A DNA stretch of 64,000 bases from Chloroflexota bacterium (GTDB lineage: Bacteria > Chloroflexota > UBA6077 > FW602-bin22). Below are positions 1-10,920 of the stretch, in pieces. The notes beneath the pieces are model-generated. The model did not search any database. It saw nothing but the letters and a program-made list of their open reading frames with translations, and was not told the origin of the DNA. The stretch is taken from the NCBI GenBank assembly GCA_004297775.1, contig SCUE01000004.1:62001-126000 (forward strand), read 5' to 3'. The translations under genes were made by a program, and so were the position numbers. Position 1 is the stretch's first letter; each line of letters begins with the position of its first letter.

Positions 1-1377
1 CGCGGTGAGCTTCAACTGTCCGCCGCGCTCGTCGAGATAGCCGGCGTCCTTCAGAATCTTGGCCAGTTCGCGCAATCGGTCGAACTGTTCGGCCGCGTCA
101 TCGCCCAGGATCGAACGGAGCCTCTCAGCATCCACGGACGAGAGCGCCCGCGGGTCGCGGATCGCGCTCTGCATGTCGTCGGCGGCCCGATCGATCCCCT
201 CCATCTGGCCCATCATGTCGAGCGCCTCTTCGAGCCCGAGCGGATTGTCGCCTGAGAATGGGTACTGGCGGGAATCCGGCGTGACCATTCCGGACAGATG
301 CCCGGCCAACTCGGCCAGATCGACCCGCAAGCGATCGTCGCCGAGCGCGGCCGACATCATGTCGGCCAGTTCTTGCCGCTGGGCGGCCGAGAGCGAGCGC
401 ATCAGCGAGCCCATCTGATTCATCTGGCTCGCAAGTTGCTTCAGAATATCCTCGACGTTCTCGGCACCGGGGAAAAACTGGCCGTGTTTCTTGAGGAACT
501 CGGACGCGTCGGGATCTTGGCCGTCACGATGCGCACGAAGCAGCTTGTTCAGATCGCGCACCATGTCGCGGATCTGGTCGAGCGCCTCCGGACTCATGTT
601 CTGGATCGAGTTCTTGAGATCCTTGAAAAACGACCCCAGCATCGACTGCTTGAGTCGCTCCATCAATTCCTTGAACTCGGCCGCCGCTGCCTGGTCCATG
701 AAATCATATTCCTGGAGCGCACGCAACCGGTCGCCGGTGCGATCGGGCAACTGTTCGAGTCGCTCGCGGTGACCTCGCGCAATGCGCTCCATCGCCTTCA
801 GGAGCCCGGGCGGCGGCGCCCCTGATTCGCCCTGCCCACTGGATGCCTGCGAGGCGGATTCCGATTGCGAGCCCGACTGGCCGGATTGCCCTTTCGACGC
901 TTGCGCGCGGGACTCGGGTGACGATGAGCTTGCTTCGCCCGACTGCCCGCCTGACGCGTCGTCGCTGGCGCTCGATTGCGCACCGTGTTCGCCGCGCGAT
1001 CCTTCGGGCTCGGAAGACGGTCGGCTCGACGGATTCAGACCAGACTCAGCGTCGGCGATCTTCTGATCGACCGTCGAGCGTTCGCGCTGAATGATGCGGT
1101 CGAGCGTCTCGCGAAGTTCATCGACGACCTTGCCGAGGTCGTGGCGGCCCAGCTGTTCCTGGCGCGCCTGGCGAATGCGTTCGAGGAAATCGCGCAGCCC
1201 CTGGACACGCTCGCCGTCCTGCTTCTGGAAGCCATCGCGCGCCAATCGCTGTAGTGCCCAGCGCGGGTCTTCGCCATCCATGAGCCGGTCGGCCATCGAA
1301 TCGAACAACTCATCGGGATCGATCGGGAGGGTCTGGGTGCCATCCCAACGCGAGTAACGGAAGTCGACCCGTTCCAT
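1..1377 (-). CDS. VWA-type protein, N-terminal part (cut by left edge)
   Basis: A reading frame of 459 codons begins at ATG 1375-1377 and is still open at base 1, so the C-terminus lies outside the window. Residues 1-15 read MERVDFRYSRWDGTQ. A charged helical part follows, then a Ser/Gln/Gly/Glu-rich linker at about residues 112-192, then a helical, Met-rich section. This layout resembles the N-terminal half of bacterial proteins that carry a von Willebrand A domain at their C-terminus. That domain would be off the left edge, so the assignment rests on the N-terminus only. The gene lies 37 bases downstream of the luciferase-like gene on the same strand and is probably cotranscribed with it. 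Confidence 0.6.
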   Translation of the reverse strand, partial: MERVDFRYSRWDGTQTLPIDPDELFDSMADRLMDGEDPRWALQRLARDGFQKQDGERVQGLRDFLERIRQARQEQLGRHDLGKVVDELRETLDRIIQRERSTVDQKIADAESGLNPSSRPSSEPEGSRGEHGAQSSASDDASGGQSGEASSSSPESRAQASKGQSGQSGSQSESASQASSGQGESGAPPPGLLKAMERIARGHRERLEQLPDRTGDRLRALQEYDFMDQAAAAEFKELMERLKQSMLGSFFKDLKNSIQNMSPEALDQIRDMVRDLNKLLRAHRDGQDPDASEFLKKHGQFFPGAENVEDILKQLASQMNQMGSLMRSLSAAQRQELADMMSAALGDDRLRVDLAELAGHLSGMVTPDSRQYPFSGDNPLGLEEALDMMGQMEGIDRAADDMQSAIRDPRALSSVDAERLRSILGDDAAEQFDRLRELAKILKDAGYLDERGGQLKLTA

Positions 1378-1414
1378 GCCGCGATTCTACGGACTCGGGC
1401 GCCCGGCCGCCGAA

Positions 1415-2449
1415 CTACGCGGTATGAACGCTCCAGGCATGTTCGAGGATCGGGCGCACGCGCTCGGCGAAGAGGAGCAGCGAGCGTTCGACCTGGTCGA
1501 CCGTCGTGCCAGCCCAGCGCGGCCGCACGTTCAACGTCGTGAACGGCAACTCGCGACGAAGCGCAATCATCGCGTCGGCGACTCTCTCCGGCGATCCGAC
1601 CACAAAGCGAATCGCCTCGGCGCGATCGCGATCGGTCTCGGGAACGCTGGATTCCTCGGCTCGTGCCCGACGATTCTCGCGATACAGGATGTCGATCGCC
1701 GGCGCGAACTCATCGAGCGCTTGTCGATCAGTCTCGGCCACGTACAGGGGTGCGCTGGCGGCGATCCGTTCCGAACCGGGGGCGTTACTCTCGGCGCGTC
1801 CGGCCCGGTACGCCGCCACGACTTCGCGCAATTCGGGCAGTGCGCGCATGTTCGACAACTGCAGGCCGTACCCGCGACGACCGGCCAGACGCGCCGTATC
1901 GGTACTATTCGCGCCGATCCACGTGCGCGCGCGCAGGTCGGCCGCCGGGACCGGCAGCATGCCAGGCGCGTTCAGCGTGTAGTGGGGTCCGCTCCACGCG
2001 AACGGCGCGCCAGACCAGACGTGCTCCACGATGTCGAGCGCTTCCACGAAGCGCGCGCGCCGCTCTTCGGGCTCCATCGGGTCGAGTCCGTAGGACGCGA
2101 ACTCGGCCGCGGTCGAGCCGGAACCGAGCCCAACCGACGCGCGTCCGTTCGACAGCGTGTCCAGCATCGCGATCTGCTCGGCGACGAGGACCGGATGGTG
2201 CAAACTGACGCATACAACTGACGCGCCGAGTCCGATCTGCCGAGTGCGACCGGTCAGATGCAGGGCGTAGAGAAGCGGATGCGGCACATGGCCGATGTGC
2301 GCGTGCCCGTGGTGCTCGCCGAACCACGCGTGGCGATACCCGAGCCGATCGGCCAACTCGACCTGCCGCGCGATCTCCCGGTAAATCTCGATCGAGGGCC
2401 GTTCGCGCGGCCCCTCGACGTGGTACGTGACGGCGTAATCGACGGCCAT
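1415..2449 (-). CDS. LLM-class flavin-dependent oxidoreductase (luciferase-like)
   Basis: This 344-residue protein has the features of the bacterial luciferase-like (beta/alpha)8 monooxygenase family, which uses reduced FMN or F420. Visible signs are an N-terminal strand followed by WFGEHHGH at about residue 42, LGASVVCVSLHHPVLVAEQ with GRASVGLGSG in the flavin-binding region near residues 75-112, and WIGANSTDTARLAGRRGYG around 180-200. The length is normal for the family. Substrate cannot be read from the sequence. It sits between the sigma factor gene (57 bases upstream) and the VWA-type gene on the same strand. Start ATG 2449. Confidence 0.85.
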   Translation of the reverse strand: MAVDYAVTYHVEGPRERPSIEIYREIARQVELADRLGYRHAWFGEHHGHAHIGHVPHPLLYALHLTGRTRQIGLGASVVCVSLHHPVLVAEQIAMLDTLSNGRASVGLGSGSTAAEFASYGLDPMEPEERRARFVEALDIVEHVWSGAPFAWSGPHYTLNAPGMLPVPAADLRARTWIGANSTDTARLAGRRGYGLQLSNMRALPELREVVAAYRAGRAESNAPGSERIAASAPLYVAETDRQALDEFAPAIDILYRENRRARAEESSVPETDRDRAEAIRFVVGSPERVADAMIALRRELPFTTLNVRPRWAGTTVDQVERSLLLFAERVRPILEHAWSVHTA

Positions 2450-2506
2450 TGCCGCCGGTAGGATAAGCGGCGCCAGCTATCGCCGCGTCCGAGGGCTTGC
2501 CTGAAT

Positions 2507-3490
<984 letters not shown>

Positions 3491-3548
3491 AGCCTAGGCT
3501 CCAGAAACGCGGAGGGTCAACTTGTCTGAGTTCGGTTCGACCTCGACG

Positions 3549-3554
3549 TACAAT
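3549..3554 (+). promoter_or_regulatory. -10-like box (TACAAT) for SMP-30 gene
   Basis: TACAAT lies 7 bases before ATG 3562, the distance expected between a -10 box and the transcription start, so the transcript would be leaderless. It overlaps the alternative ATG at 3553, which argues for ATG 3562 as the true start. No good -35 is present at 16-18 bases; TTGTCT at 3522-3527 is too far away. Confidence 0.4.
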
Positions 3555-3561
3555 GCCGCCC

Positions 3562-4464
3562 ATGGGCTTCGAACGACGCGCGCCAGGATTCGACCGCATT
3601 CTCCGATCCGATTCGCTCATCGAACGGGTCGCGACCGGCTTCGGCTTCACCGAGGGTCCGGTCTGGCACGAGGGCCGGCTGCTCTTCGCCGACATCGTCA
3701 ACAGTCGGATCGTTTCGTGGCGACGATTGCCGGAAGGTCCAGAAGTCACGACGTTCCAGGCGCCCAGTAACCTCACGAACGGCCTGACGCTCGATCGCCA
3801 GGGACGACTCCTGGCGTGCGAGGGCCTGGAGCGCCAGATTGCGCGGTACGAATCCGACGGTACGCGATCGAGCGTGGCGTCATCGTACCAGGGCAAACGG
3901 CTCAACAGCCCGAACGACGTCGTCGTCGCGTCGGATGGCGCCCTGTACTTTTCCGATCCATATTGGGCCGATCGATTCGTCAACCCGTACGGCCGATCGG
4001 TAACGGCGTCCGATCGCGAGTTGTCGTTCAGCGGCGTGTTTCGCGCCGCGCCCGGTAGCGAGCCGATCCCCATCGCAACTGACTTCACGTTTCCGAATGG
4101 TCTGGCCTTCTCGCCGGACGCCAAGACGCTGTATGTCGACGATTCACGCCAGATGCACATTCGCGCGTTCGACATCCGCGCCGACGGCACGCTGAGCAGC
4201 AGCCGCGTCCTCGCCGAGCTCAAGGCCGACGAACCGGGCGTGCCGGACGGCATGAAGGTCGACACGGCCGGGAACATCTACTGCACCGGTCCGGGTGGGG
4301 TCTGGATCGTCGCGCCGAGCGGCGAGATCCTCGGTCGCATCGTGACGCCGGAGATGCCCGCCAACGTCGGCTGGGGTGAGCCTGACTGGTCAACGCTCTA
4401 CATCACGGCACGATCGAGCGTGTACCGCGTTCGGCTGGCAATTCCAGGGGTGCCTGTCTCTTAG
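3562..4464 (+). CDS. SMP-30/gluconolactonase family hydrolase
   Basis: A six-bladed propeller lactonase of about 300 residues, expected to open sugar-acid lactones in the cytosol. The metal-site signatures are present: Glu in TEGPVWHEG near residue 26, Asn/Asp in SPNDVVVASDG near 114-124 followed by LYFSDPYW, and the late Asp in LYVDDSRQMH near 190. The frame is open further upstream (to 3214) but that part lies over the sigma factor gene and is not credible. ATG 3562 is preferred over ATG 3553 because TACAAT overlaps the latter. Its last 62 bases overlap the convergent HAD gene. Confidence 0.85.
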   Translation: MGFERRAPGFDRILRSDSLIERVATGFGFTEGPVWHEGRLLFADIVNSRIVSWRRLPEGPEVTTFQAPSNLTNGLTLDRQGRLLACEGLERQIARYESDGTRSSVASSYQGKRLNSPNDVVVASDGALYFSDPYWADRFVNPYGRSVTASDRELSFSGVFRAAPGSEPIPIATDFTFPNGLAFSPDAKTLYVDDSRQMHIRAFDIRADGTLSSSRVLAELKADEPGVPDGMKVDTAGNIYCTGPGGVWIVAPSGEILGRIVTPEMPANVGWGEPDWSTLYITARSSVYRVRLAIPGVPVS

Positions 4465-5161
4465 CATCTATCCACGGCGCGATCTCACCCAGCGAGGCGA
4501 TGCGCTTGTATTTGGTCACGTGGTCGAGCGCGCCGCGACGATCGAGAAGCAATGTCGCCATCCCGACCGCGACTGCGCCGACCGAATCGGAGAGCGGCTG
4601 GTCGCCGACGTGCAGCGCCTCATCCGGCGGGACCCTGGCCTCTTCGAGCGCGGCATGGAAGATCTCCGGGCAGGGCTTCTCGCATCCGACGAGGCAGGAG
4701 CTGACGATGAAATCGACGCGCCGGGTCAGATCGACCCGATCGCAGAGTGGGCGCGCGTCGACCGGCGTATTCGAAATGATCGCCAGGGCGAGGTCTCGAT
4801 CGCGCAACGCGTCGATCGCGTCGTACGCGTCGTCGTGAATCACCCAATCGCCGCGTCGCGCCTCCATTCCGGATCGCACGCGCTCGCGCGAATCCGGATC
4901 ATCCATCAGGCCAACCGCGCGGAGAAACATTCCGTAGAAGCCGGCGTAGAAGGCGACCTGCTCTTCACGCGAACGAGTGTGGATCGGCCATCGTCCGTTC
5001 TCGGACGTGAAATAGTCGTCCGCCGCGACGCTCGCAAGGAGAAAATCGTCCGGCTCACGCGCCATCCCGAGGTCTCGGCAAACCGCCGCCAAGCGATCCT
5101 CTCGGGTCGGCATCGGCTGCACGAGCGTGTGGAAGAGATCGAGTGTGACGATGCGGATCAT
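4403..5161 (-). CDS. HAD family hydrolase
   Basis: A 252-residue haloacid-dehalogenase-type phosphatase. Motif I is TLDLFHTL near residue 6, with the nucleophile Asp8. Motif II is the SNT at about residue 142 (LAIISNTP). Motif III is the Lys in GCEKPCPEIF near 175. Motif IV is GDQPLSDSVGA near 200. The second Asp of the common DxD is Phe, as in dehalogenase and some phosphatase subfamilies, so substrate is open. Start ATG 5161. The C-terminal 20 codons overlap the convergent SMP-30 gene, an unusually deep overlap that could mean the true end of one protein is poorly conserved. Confidence 0.8.
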   Translation of the reverse strand: MIRIVTLDLFHTLVQPMPTREDRLAAVCRDLGMAREPDDFLLASVAADDYFTSENGRWPIHTRSREEQVAFYAGFYGMFLRAVGLMDDPDSRERVRSGMEARRGDWVIHDDAYDAIDALRDRDLALAIISNTPVDARPLCDRVDLTRRVDFIVSSCLVGCEKPCPEIFHAALEEARVPPDEALHVGDQPLSDSVGAVAVGMATLLLDRRGALDHVTKYKRIASLGEIAPWIDAKRQAPLELPAERGTRSIVP

Positions 5162-5173
5162 CCGCGCGCGAGT

Positions 5174-5305
5174 CTAGCCGAGCAGACGCACCGCGATGTC
5201 GTACAGGATCGGCGAGGCGATCGCGATGAGCGGCACGATCAGGATGGGTGACGATTCCGCAGCGCGGCGTCGCTCCGTTGGGACACGCGGCGCCTCAGAT
5301 GCCAC
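5174..5305 (-). CDS. Possible 43-residue single-pass membrane protein
   Basis: GTG 5303-5305 opens a 43-codon frame ending in TAG 5174-5176. The N-terminal half is charged (PTERRRAAE) and the C-terminal half is one hydrophobic helix (SPILIVPLIAIASPILYDIA), the pattern of a tiny anchored protein. It overlaps the end of the upstream 36-residue zinc-binding gene by 11 bases, which would allow translational coupling. I see no convincing ribosome binding site. I do not recognise a family. Composition and the helix are the only support. Confidence 0.35.
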   Translation of the reverse strand: MASEAPRVPTERRRAAESSPILIVPLIAIASPILYDIAVRLLG

Positions 5306-5405
5306 CGCTGTACTGCACCAGTCCGCATCGTCGGCATCGCGAGTACCGGCGCCCGAAAGCTTCCATGACGTAGACCCAACCGTGCCCGAACAACTTGCAG
5401 AGCAA
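5295..5405 (-). CDS. 36-residue zinc-binding protein, DUF1660-like
   Basis: TTG 5403-5405 opens a 36-codon frame ending in TGA 5295-5297. The peptide reads MLCKLFGHGW at its start and YSRCRRCGLV at residues 21-30. Cys3, His8, Cys24 and Cys27 form a plausible four-ligand zinc site. The pattern C-K-L-F-G-H, then about 15 residues, then C-x-x-C-G resembles the small DUF1660-type proteins seen in phage and bacterial genomes. GGGGA lies 7 bases before the TTG. No reaction can be assigned; such proteins are thought to bind zinc and perhaps nucleic acid. It overlaps the start of a possible membrane mini-gene. Confidence 0.5.
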   Translation of the reverse strand: MLCKLFGHGWVYVMEAFGRRYSRCRRCGLVQYSGGI

Positions 5406-5451
5406 GAGACTTCCCCGTTGCTGGTGAGCGGAAATCTACCGGTGCCCGGGT

Positions 5452-5479
5452 TAAAGCGCCGTCAAACGAATGCCGATCC
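5452..5479 (+). promoter_or_regulatory. Flagellar-sigma (SigD/FliA)-type promoter for yjfB-like gene
   Basis: TAAA at 5452-5455 and GCCGATCC at 5472-5479 are separated by 16 bases. The SigD/FliA consensus is TAAA, 14-16 bases, GCCGATAA/T, so six of eight -10 positions and all of the -35 core match. Transcription would start near 5485-5487, just before the AGGAG at 5491-5495 that serves the downstream motility gene. The match and the gene's family support each other. Confidence 0.6.
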
Positions 5480-5502
5480 TCTACCGCGAAAGGAGATTCC
5501 GT

Positions 5503-5685
5503 TTGGAAGGCATTGCACCGGCGAGCGCCGCGCGCGCGTCCGCCGAAGTCCTGGCGCAGATGCAGGTGTTCGCCCTGAAGCAGGCAACACAGGCAAACGC
5601 TGCCGCCGCGCTCGGCCTGATCCAGGCTTTGTCGCGCGGCGCGGCGCCACCCCACGTGGGCAACCAGGTGGACGCGTCGGCCTGA
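5503..5685 (+). CDS. yjfB: YjfB-family putative motility protein
   Basis: A 60-residue protein: an Ala-rich helix (about residues 4-45, with VLAQMQVFALKQATQANAAA) and a short tail ending PPHVGNQVDASA. The tail matches the closing P-x-(L/V)-G-x-x-(V/I/L)-D pattern of the YjfB putative motility family, whose members lie in flagellar regulons. TTG 5503 is chosen because AAAGGAG at 5489-5495 sits 7 bases upstream. The ATG at 5470 falls inside the -10/-35 spacer and could not be in the transcript. Molecular role is unknown in the family. The gene stands alone between divergent mini-genes and a convergent membrane protein gene. Confidence 0.7.
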   Translation: MEGIAPASAARASAEVLAQMQVFALKQATQANAAAALGLIQALSRGAAPPHVGNQVDASA

Positions 5686-5735
5686 CAACGCGGGACGGTC
5701 GAGCGCGATGCGCTCGACCGTTCGCTTCGCCGTCG

Positions 5736-6305
5736 CTAGCCGCTCAGGCGCGCGACCGCGAGATCGGCCGCCGTCACGCCGCGCTGGACGAGCAGATCGC
5801 GTAACTCGTTCTTCGCCTTTCGAAGCGCATCGTTCGCCGAACGTCCCAGCTCAGCCGCGCGATCGCGCTGCGCCGCGGGTGGATCGGCGCGCGCCAGTAG
5901 CCCCAGCGCGCCTTCGCGGTCGCTCCAGGCCTGAGCGATACGCTCGTGGATCGCGCCGACCTCGGGCGGCCGCGCCATCCGGTTCAGATCTGCCACGGCG
6001 TTGACGGTCGCGACGTTCTCGTAGACGGGATCGTTCGGATAGCGAATGCGGAAATCCGCGACTTGCGCGGACCACTTCTCATCGATCGTTGCCAGTTCGA
6101 ACGCGTACGCCGCGACCGGGTCGCGCGAGACCTCACCCGGCGTCGCCCAAGTCTGGCGAATCTGGGCGGCGCTGGCCAGCACCTGCCGGTTCAGGCGTAC
6201 GACGACGACGGCCGTCATCGCCACGGCCACGATTCCGACGATGGCGGAGACACCGAGAACGAGCCAGGTCGTCAGGCTAATTTGGCCGGTGCGTGTCGCC
6301 TGCAT
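5736..6305 (-). CDS. Membrane-anchored hypothetical protein
   Basis: A 189-residue protein with one N-terminal membrane helix (about residues 12-37, LVLGVSAIVGIVAVAMTAVV) and a soluble, charged, mostly helical remainder. The soluble part carries YPNDPVYENVATVNAVAD near residue 88 and a Lys/Arg/Asp-rich C-terminus. No catalytic motif is evident. It would be anchored with the bulk outside the membrane if the few positive residues near the N-terminus stay inside. It lies 12 bases after the methyltransferase gene and is probably in its transcript. Family not recognised. Confidence 0.7.
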   Translation of the reverse strand: MQATRTGQISLTTWLVLGVSAIVGIVAVAMTAVVVVRLNRQVLASAAQIRQTWATPGEVSRDPVAAYAFELATIDEKWSAQVADFRIRYPNDPVYENVATVNAVADLNRMARPPEVGAIHERIAQAWSDREGALGLLARADPPAAQRDRAAELGRSANDALRKAKNELRDLLVQRGVTAADLAVARLSG

Positions 6306-6317
6306 CGAAACGCCAGT

Positions 6318-7190
6318 CTACAGGACCGAGCGGTGCCCGATCACGACAATATCGTACGCCAGCGCGGCGATGAGGTTGGATGGCACAGGCAGGGCGCCGC
6401 GGTCGAACCGATCGAGGATCCCACTCAGGTACGGCGCGCGCGCGAAGCCGGTTATGCGATCGGTGGTCAGAGCGTTGACCAGGCACAGCTTACGAAGTTC
6501 GTCAACATCGCGTACATCGTTCGGCAGGACGATGCCGCGCGCGCGACCGACGATCGTGTCGGCCGCGGTCCAGGTCGTTTCCTGATGAAACAACAGCGGC
6601 AACGCGACGATCGCGGCCGAGAATCGCGTCGCGCGCGCGCCGAGTAGCGTGAATCCGAACCGGCCTCCGGGTCGCAGCACTCGACCGAATTCGGCCATCG
6701 CGCGATCGAGATCCGCGTAGCGCAGCGAGTAGTAGGCGCTCAGGCAGCAGTCGATCGATCGATCGGCCAACGGCAGCGATTCGGCCGGCGCGACGACGAC
6801 GCGGTGGCCGTTCCGCGCCGCGAGCGAAGCCATGGCGGAGGAAATGTCGACGCCGAGAGCGTCGCGAACGCCGTGCGCACGCAATCGCGCCAAGAATCGG
6901 CCATCGCCGCACCCGACCTCGACAACCGCGCCAGTCGCGATCTCGAGGAGGGGCCGATCGATCGCGTCGGCCCGGTTGCCGATGCCTCGGATGATTGCGT
7001 GGTACTGATCGGCCATGGCGTCCCAATCACGCGCGACGCGAGCCTGGTCGGCGGTCAACGTCGAGGCGAGCGTCAGATTCGGCACACCATCGGCGATCGG
7101 GAAGCGCGCGTCACACCGCGCGCAGATGAGCGAGGACATCACGTTGCGCAGATCGCCGTAACAGAGGGGACACGCCAGCGAAATCATCAC
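6318..7190 (-). CDS. SAM-dependent methyltransferase with N-terminal zinc ribbon
   Basis: The N-terminus holds two CxxC pairs (CPLC at about 7-10, CARC at 23-26) as in Trm112-like ribbons, followed by the usual FPIADGVPNL. A class I methyltransferase fold follows, with motif I VVEVGCGDGRFLARL at about residues 90-105, the acidic DALGVDIS near 115, and the UbiE-like LRPGGRFGFTLL near 178. The protein is 290 residues. The substrate (a quinone, lipid or small metabolite) cannot be told. Start GTG 7190 or the adjoining ATG 7187. Confidence 0.8.
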   Translation of the reverse strand: MMISLACPLCYGDLRNVMSSLICARCDARFPIADGVPNLTLASTLTADQARVARDWDAMADQYHAIIRGIGNRADAIDRPLLEIATGAVVEVGCGDGRFLARLRAHGVRDALGVDISSAMASLAARNGHRVVVAPAESLPLADRSIDCCLSAYYSLRYADLDRAMAEFGRVLRPGGRFGFTLLGARATRFSAAIVALPLLFHQETTWTAADTIVGRARGIVLPNDVRDVDELRKLCLVNALTTDRITGFARAPYLSGILDRFDRGALPVPSNLIAALAYDIVVIGHRSVL

Positions 7191-7266
7191 CTGCTGGACA
7201 AATCCCCCGAATTACCTAGTTCCCTGCCCCACGCTGGGGGTCTACACTTGTGGAAAGAGGTTCACC

Positions 7267-7524
7267 ATGGCGTCGAGCGTAACGACCGCGACTGTCGCAA
7301 CCATGACGACGGCGATCACGATGGAGAGTCTCGGTCAGCTTTTGTCCCTCATTGCAATCGTCGCGTTGGCGATCGGACTGTTGGCGAAGGAAGCGGTCCG
7401 CCTGTCGGACAGCCCGACTGCCCGAGCCTGGTCGCGCGGCCTCGACATCGGCACGATGCCGCTGCTCGTCCTCTTCGGCCTGATCAGCGTCCTGAATATG
7501 GTGATCTACCTGCAGTCTGCCTGA
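7267..7524 (+). CDS. Small two-helix membrane protein
   Basis: An 85-residue protein with two hydrophobic segments (about residues 22-40, LGQLLSLIAIVALAIGLLA, and 62-82, TMPLLVLFGLISVLNMVIYL) joined by a charged loop. AAAGAGG lies just upstream of ATG 7267, supporting translation. The Thr/Ala-rich first 18 residues may not be essential; an in-frame ATG at about codon 19 begins MESLGQLL. Function unknown. Confidence 0.6.
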   Translation: MASSVTTATVATMTTAITMESLGQLLSLIAIVALAIGLLAKEAVRLSDSPTARAWSRGLDIGTMPLLVLFGLISVLNMVIYLQSA

Positions 7525-7549
7525 CCGCGACACTCGCCAGACGCGAGCG

Positions 7550-7795
7550 TCAGTGCGCGGTGGTACTCCCCGGAATGCTCCCCCGGCTCCCGGTGATCGC
7601 GGCTATCGCAAAGCAGGCGATGCCGACAAGAAACAACCCGGCCATGTGCCATAAGAGGCCGGCGGCGAGGCAGAGCGCACCGATGATGACGAATGAAATT
7701 GCCATGACGACCGCGCCCATCAGCACACCCCCGACTGAGGGCGGAGTGTAGCCAAAGAGCGCTGGTCGGCGTCGGGACGACGGCGCGGCGACCAC
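7550..7795 (-). CDS. Small membrane protein downstream of secA
   Basis: An 81-residue protein with two hydrophobic helices (about residues 25-45, VLMGAVVMAISFVIIGALCLA, and 49-68, MAGLFLVGIACFAIAAITG). It follows secA on the same strand with 23 bases between them, across a short GC hairpin. The GTG start at 7795 has no clear ribosome binding site; a later start is possible. No family recognised. Its C-terminal end faces the convergent small membrane gene. Confidence 0.5.
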   Translation of the reverse strand: MVAAPSSRRRPALFGYTPPSVGGVLMGAVVMAISFVIIGALCLAAGLLWHMAGLFLVGIACFAIAAITGSRGSIPGSTTAH

Positions 7796-7818
7796 GATTC
7801 ACTGACGGGCGGGCGGGC

Positions 7819-10683
<2,865 letters not shown>

Positions 10684-10920
10684 GTTGCGTCCCCGTACGG
10701 ACCTATTGCCTGAGTATAGGGATCAGGCCGCGACGGGTCTCAAGAGCCGTGGGGACAGACGCCACTGCACGCCGACGTCGGCTCCGCGGCAAGCCTATGC
10801 ATCGTATCGCCGCGGCGCTCGTCATCGCGAAGCCCACTCCTCGTGAAGCGGAACTTGAGCTCCACGATCAAGGCGTGGCTGCTGGTCGCCGAGTACATCG
10901 TCAGCCGCGGTCAAGCGTCG
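10684..10920. other. 237-base spacer between secA and a dehydrogenase gene
   Basis: Nothing convincing is coded here. The secA promoter is expected at the left end (TATACT on the minus strand near 10713-10718). A 52-codon minus-strand frame (10740-10898) and a plus-strand frame from 10843 are open but have no recognisable content. Confidence 0.4.

Noticed and set aside
10740..10898. 52-codon minus-strand frame upstream of secA
   Set aside because: No ribosome site, no recognisable content, and it would crowd the secA promoter.
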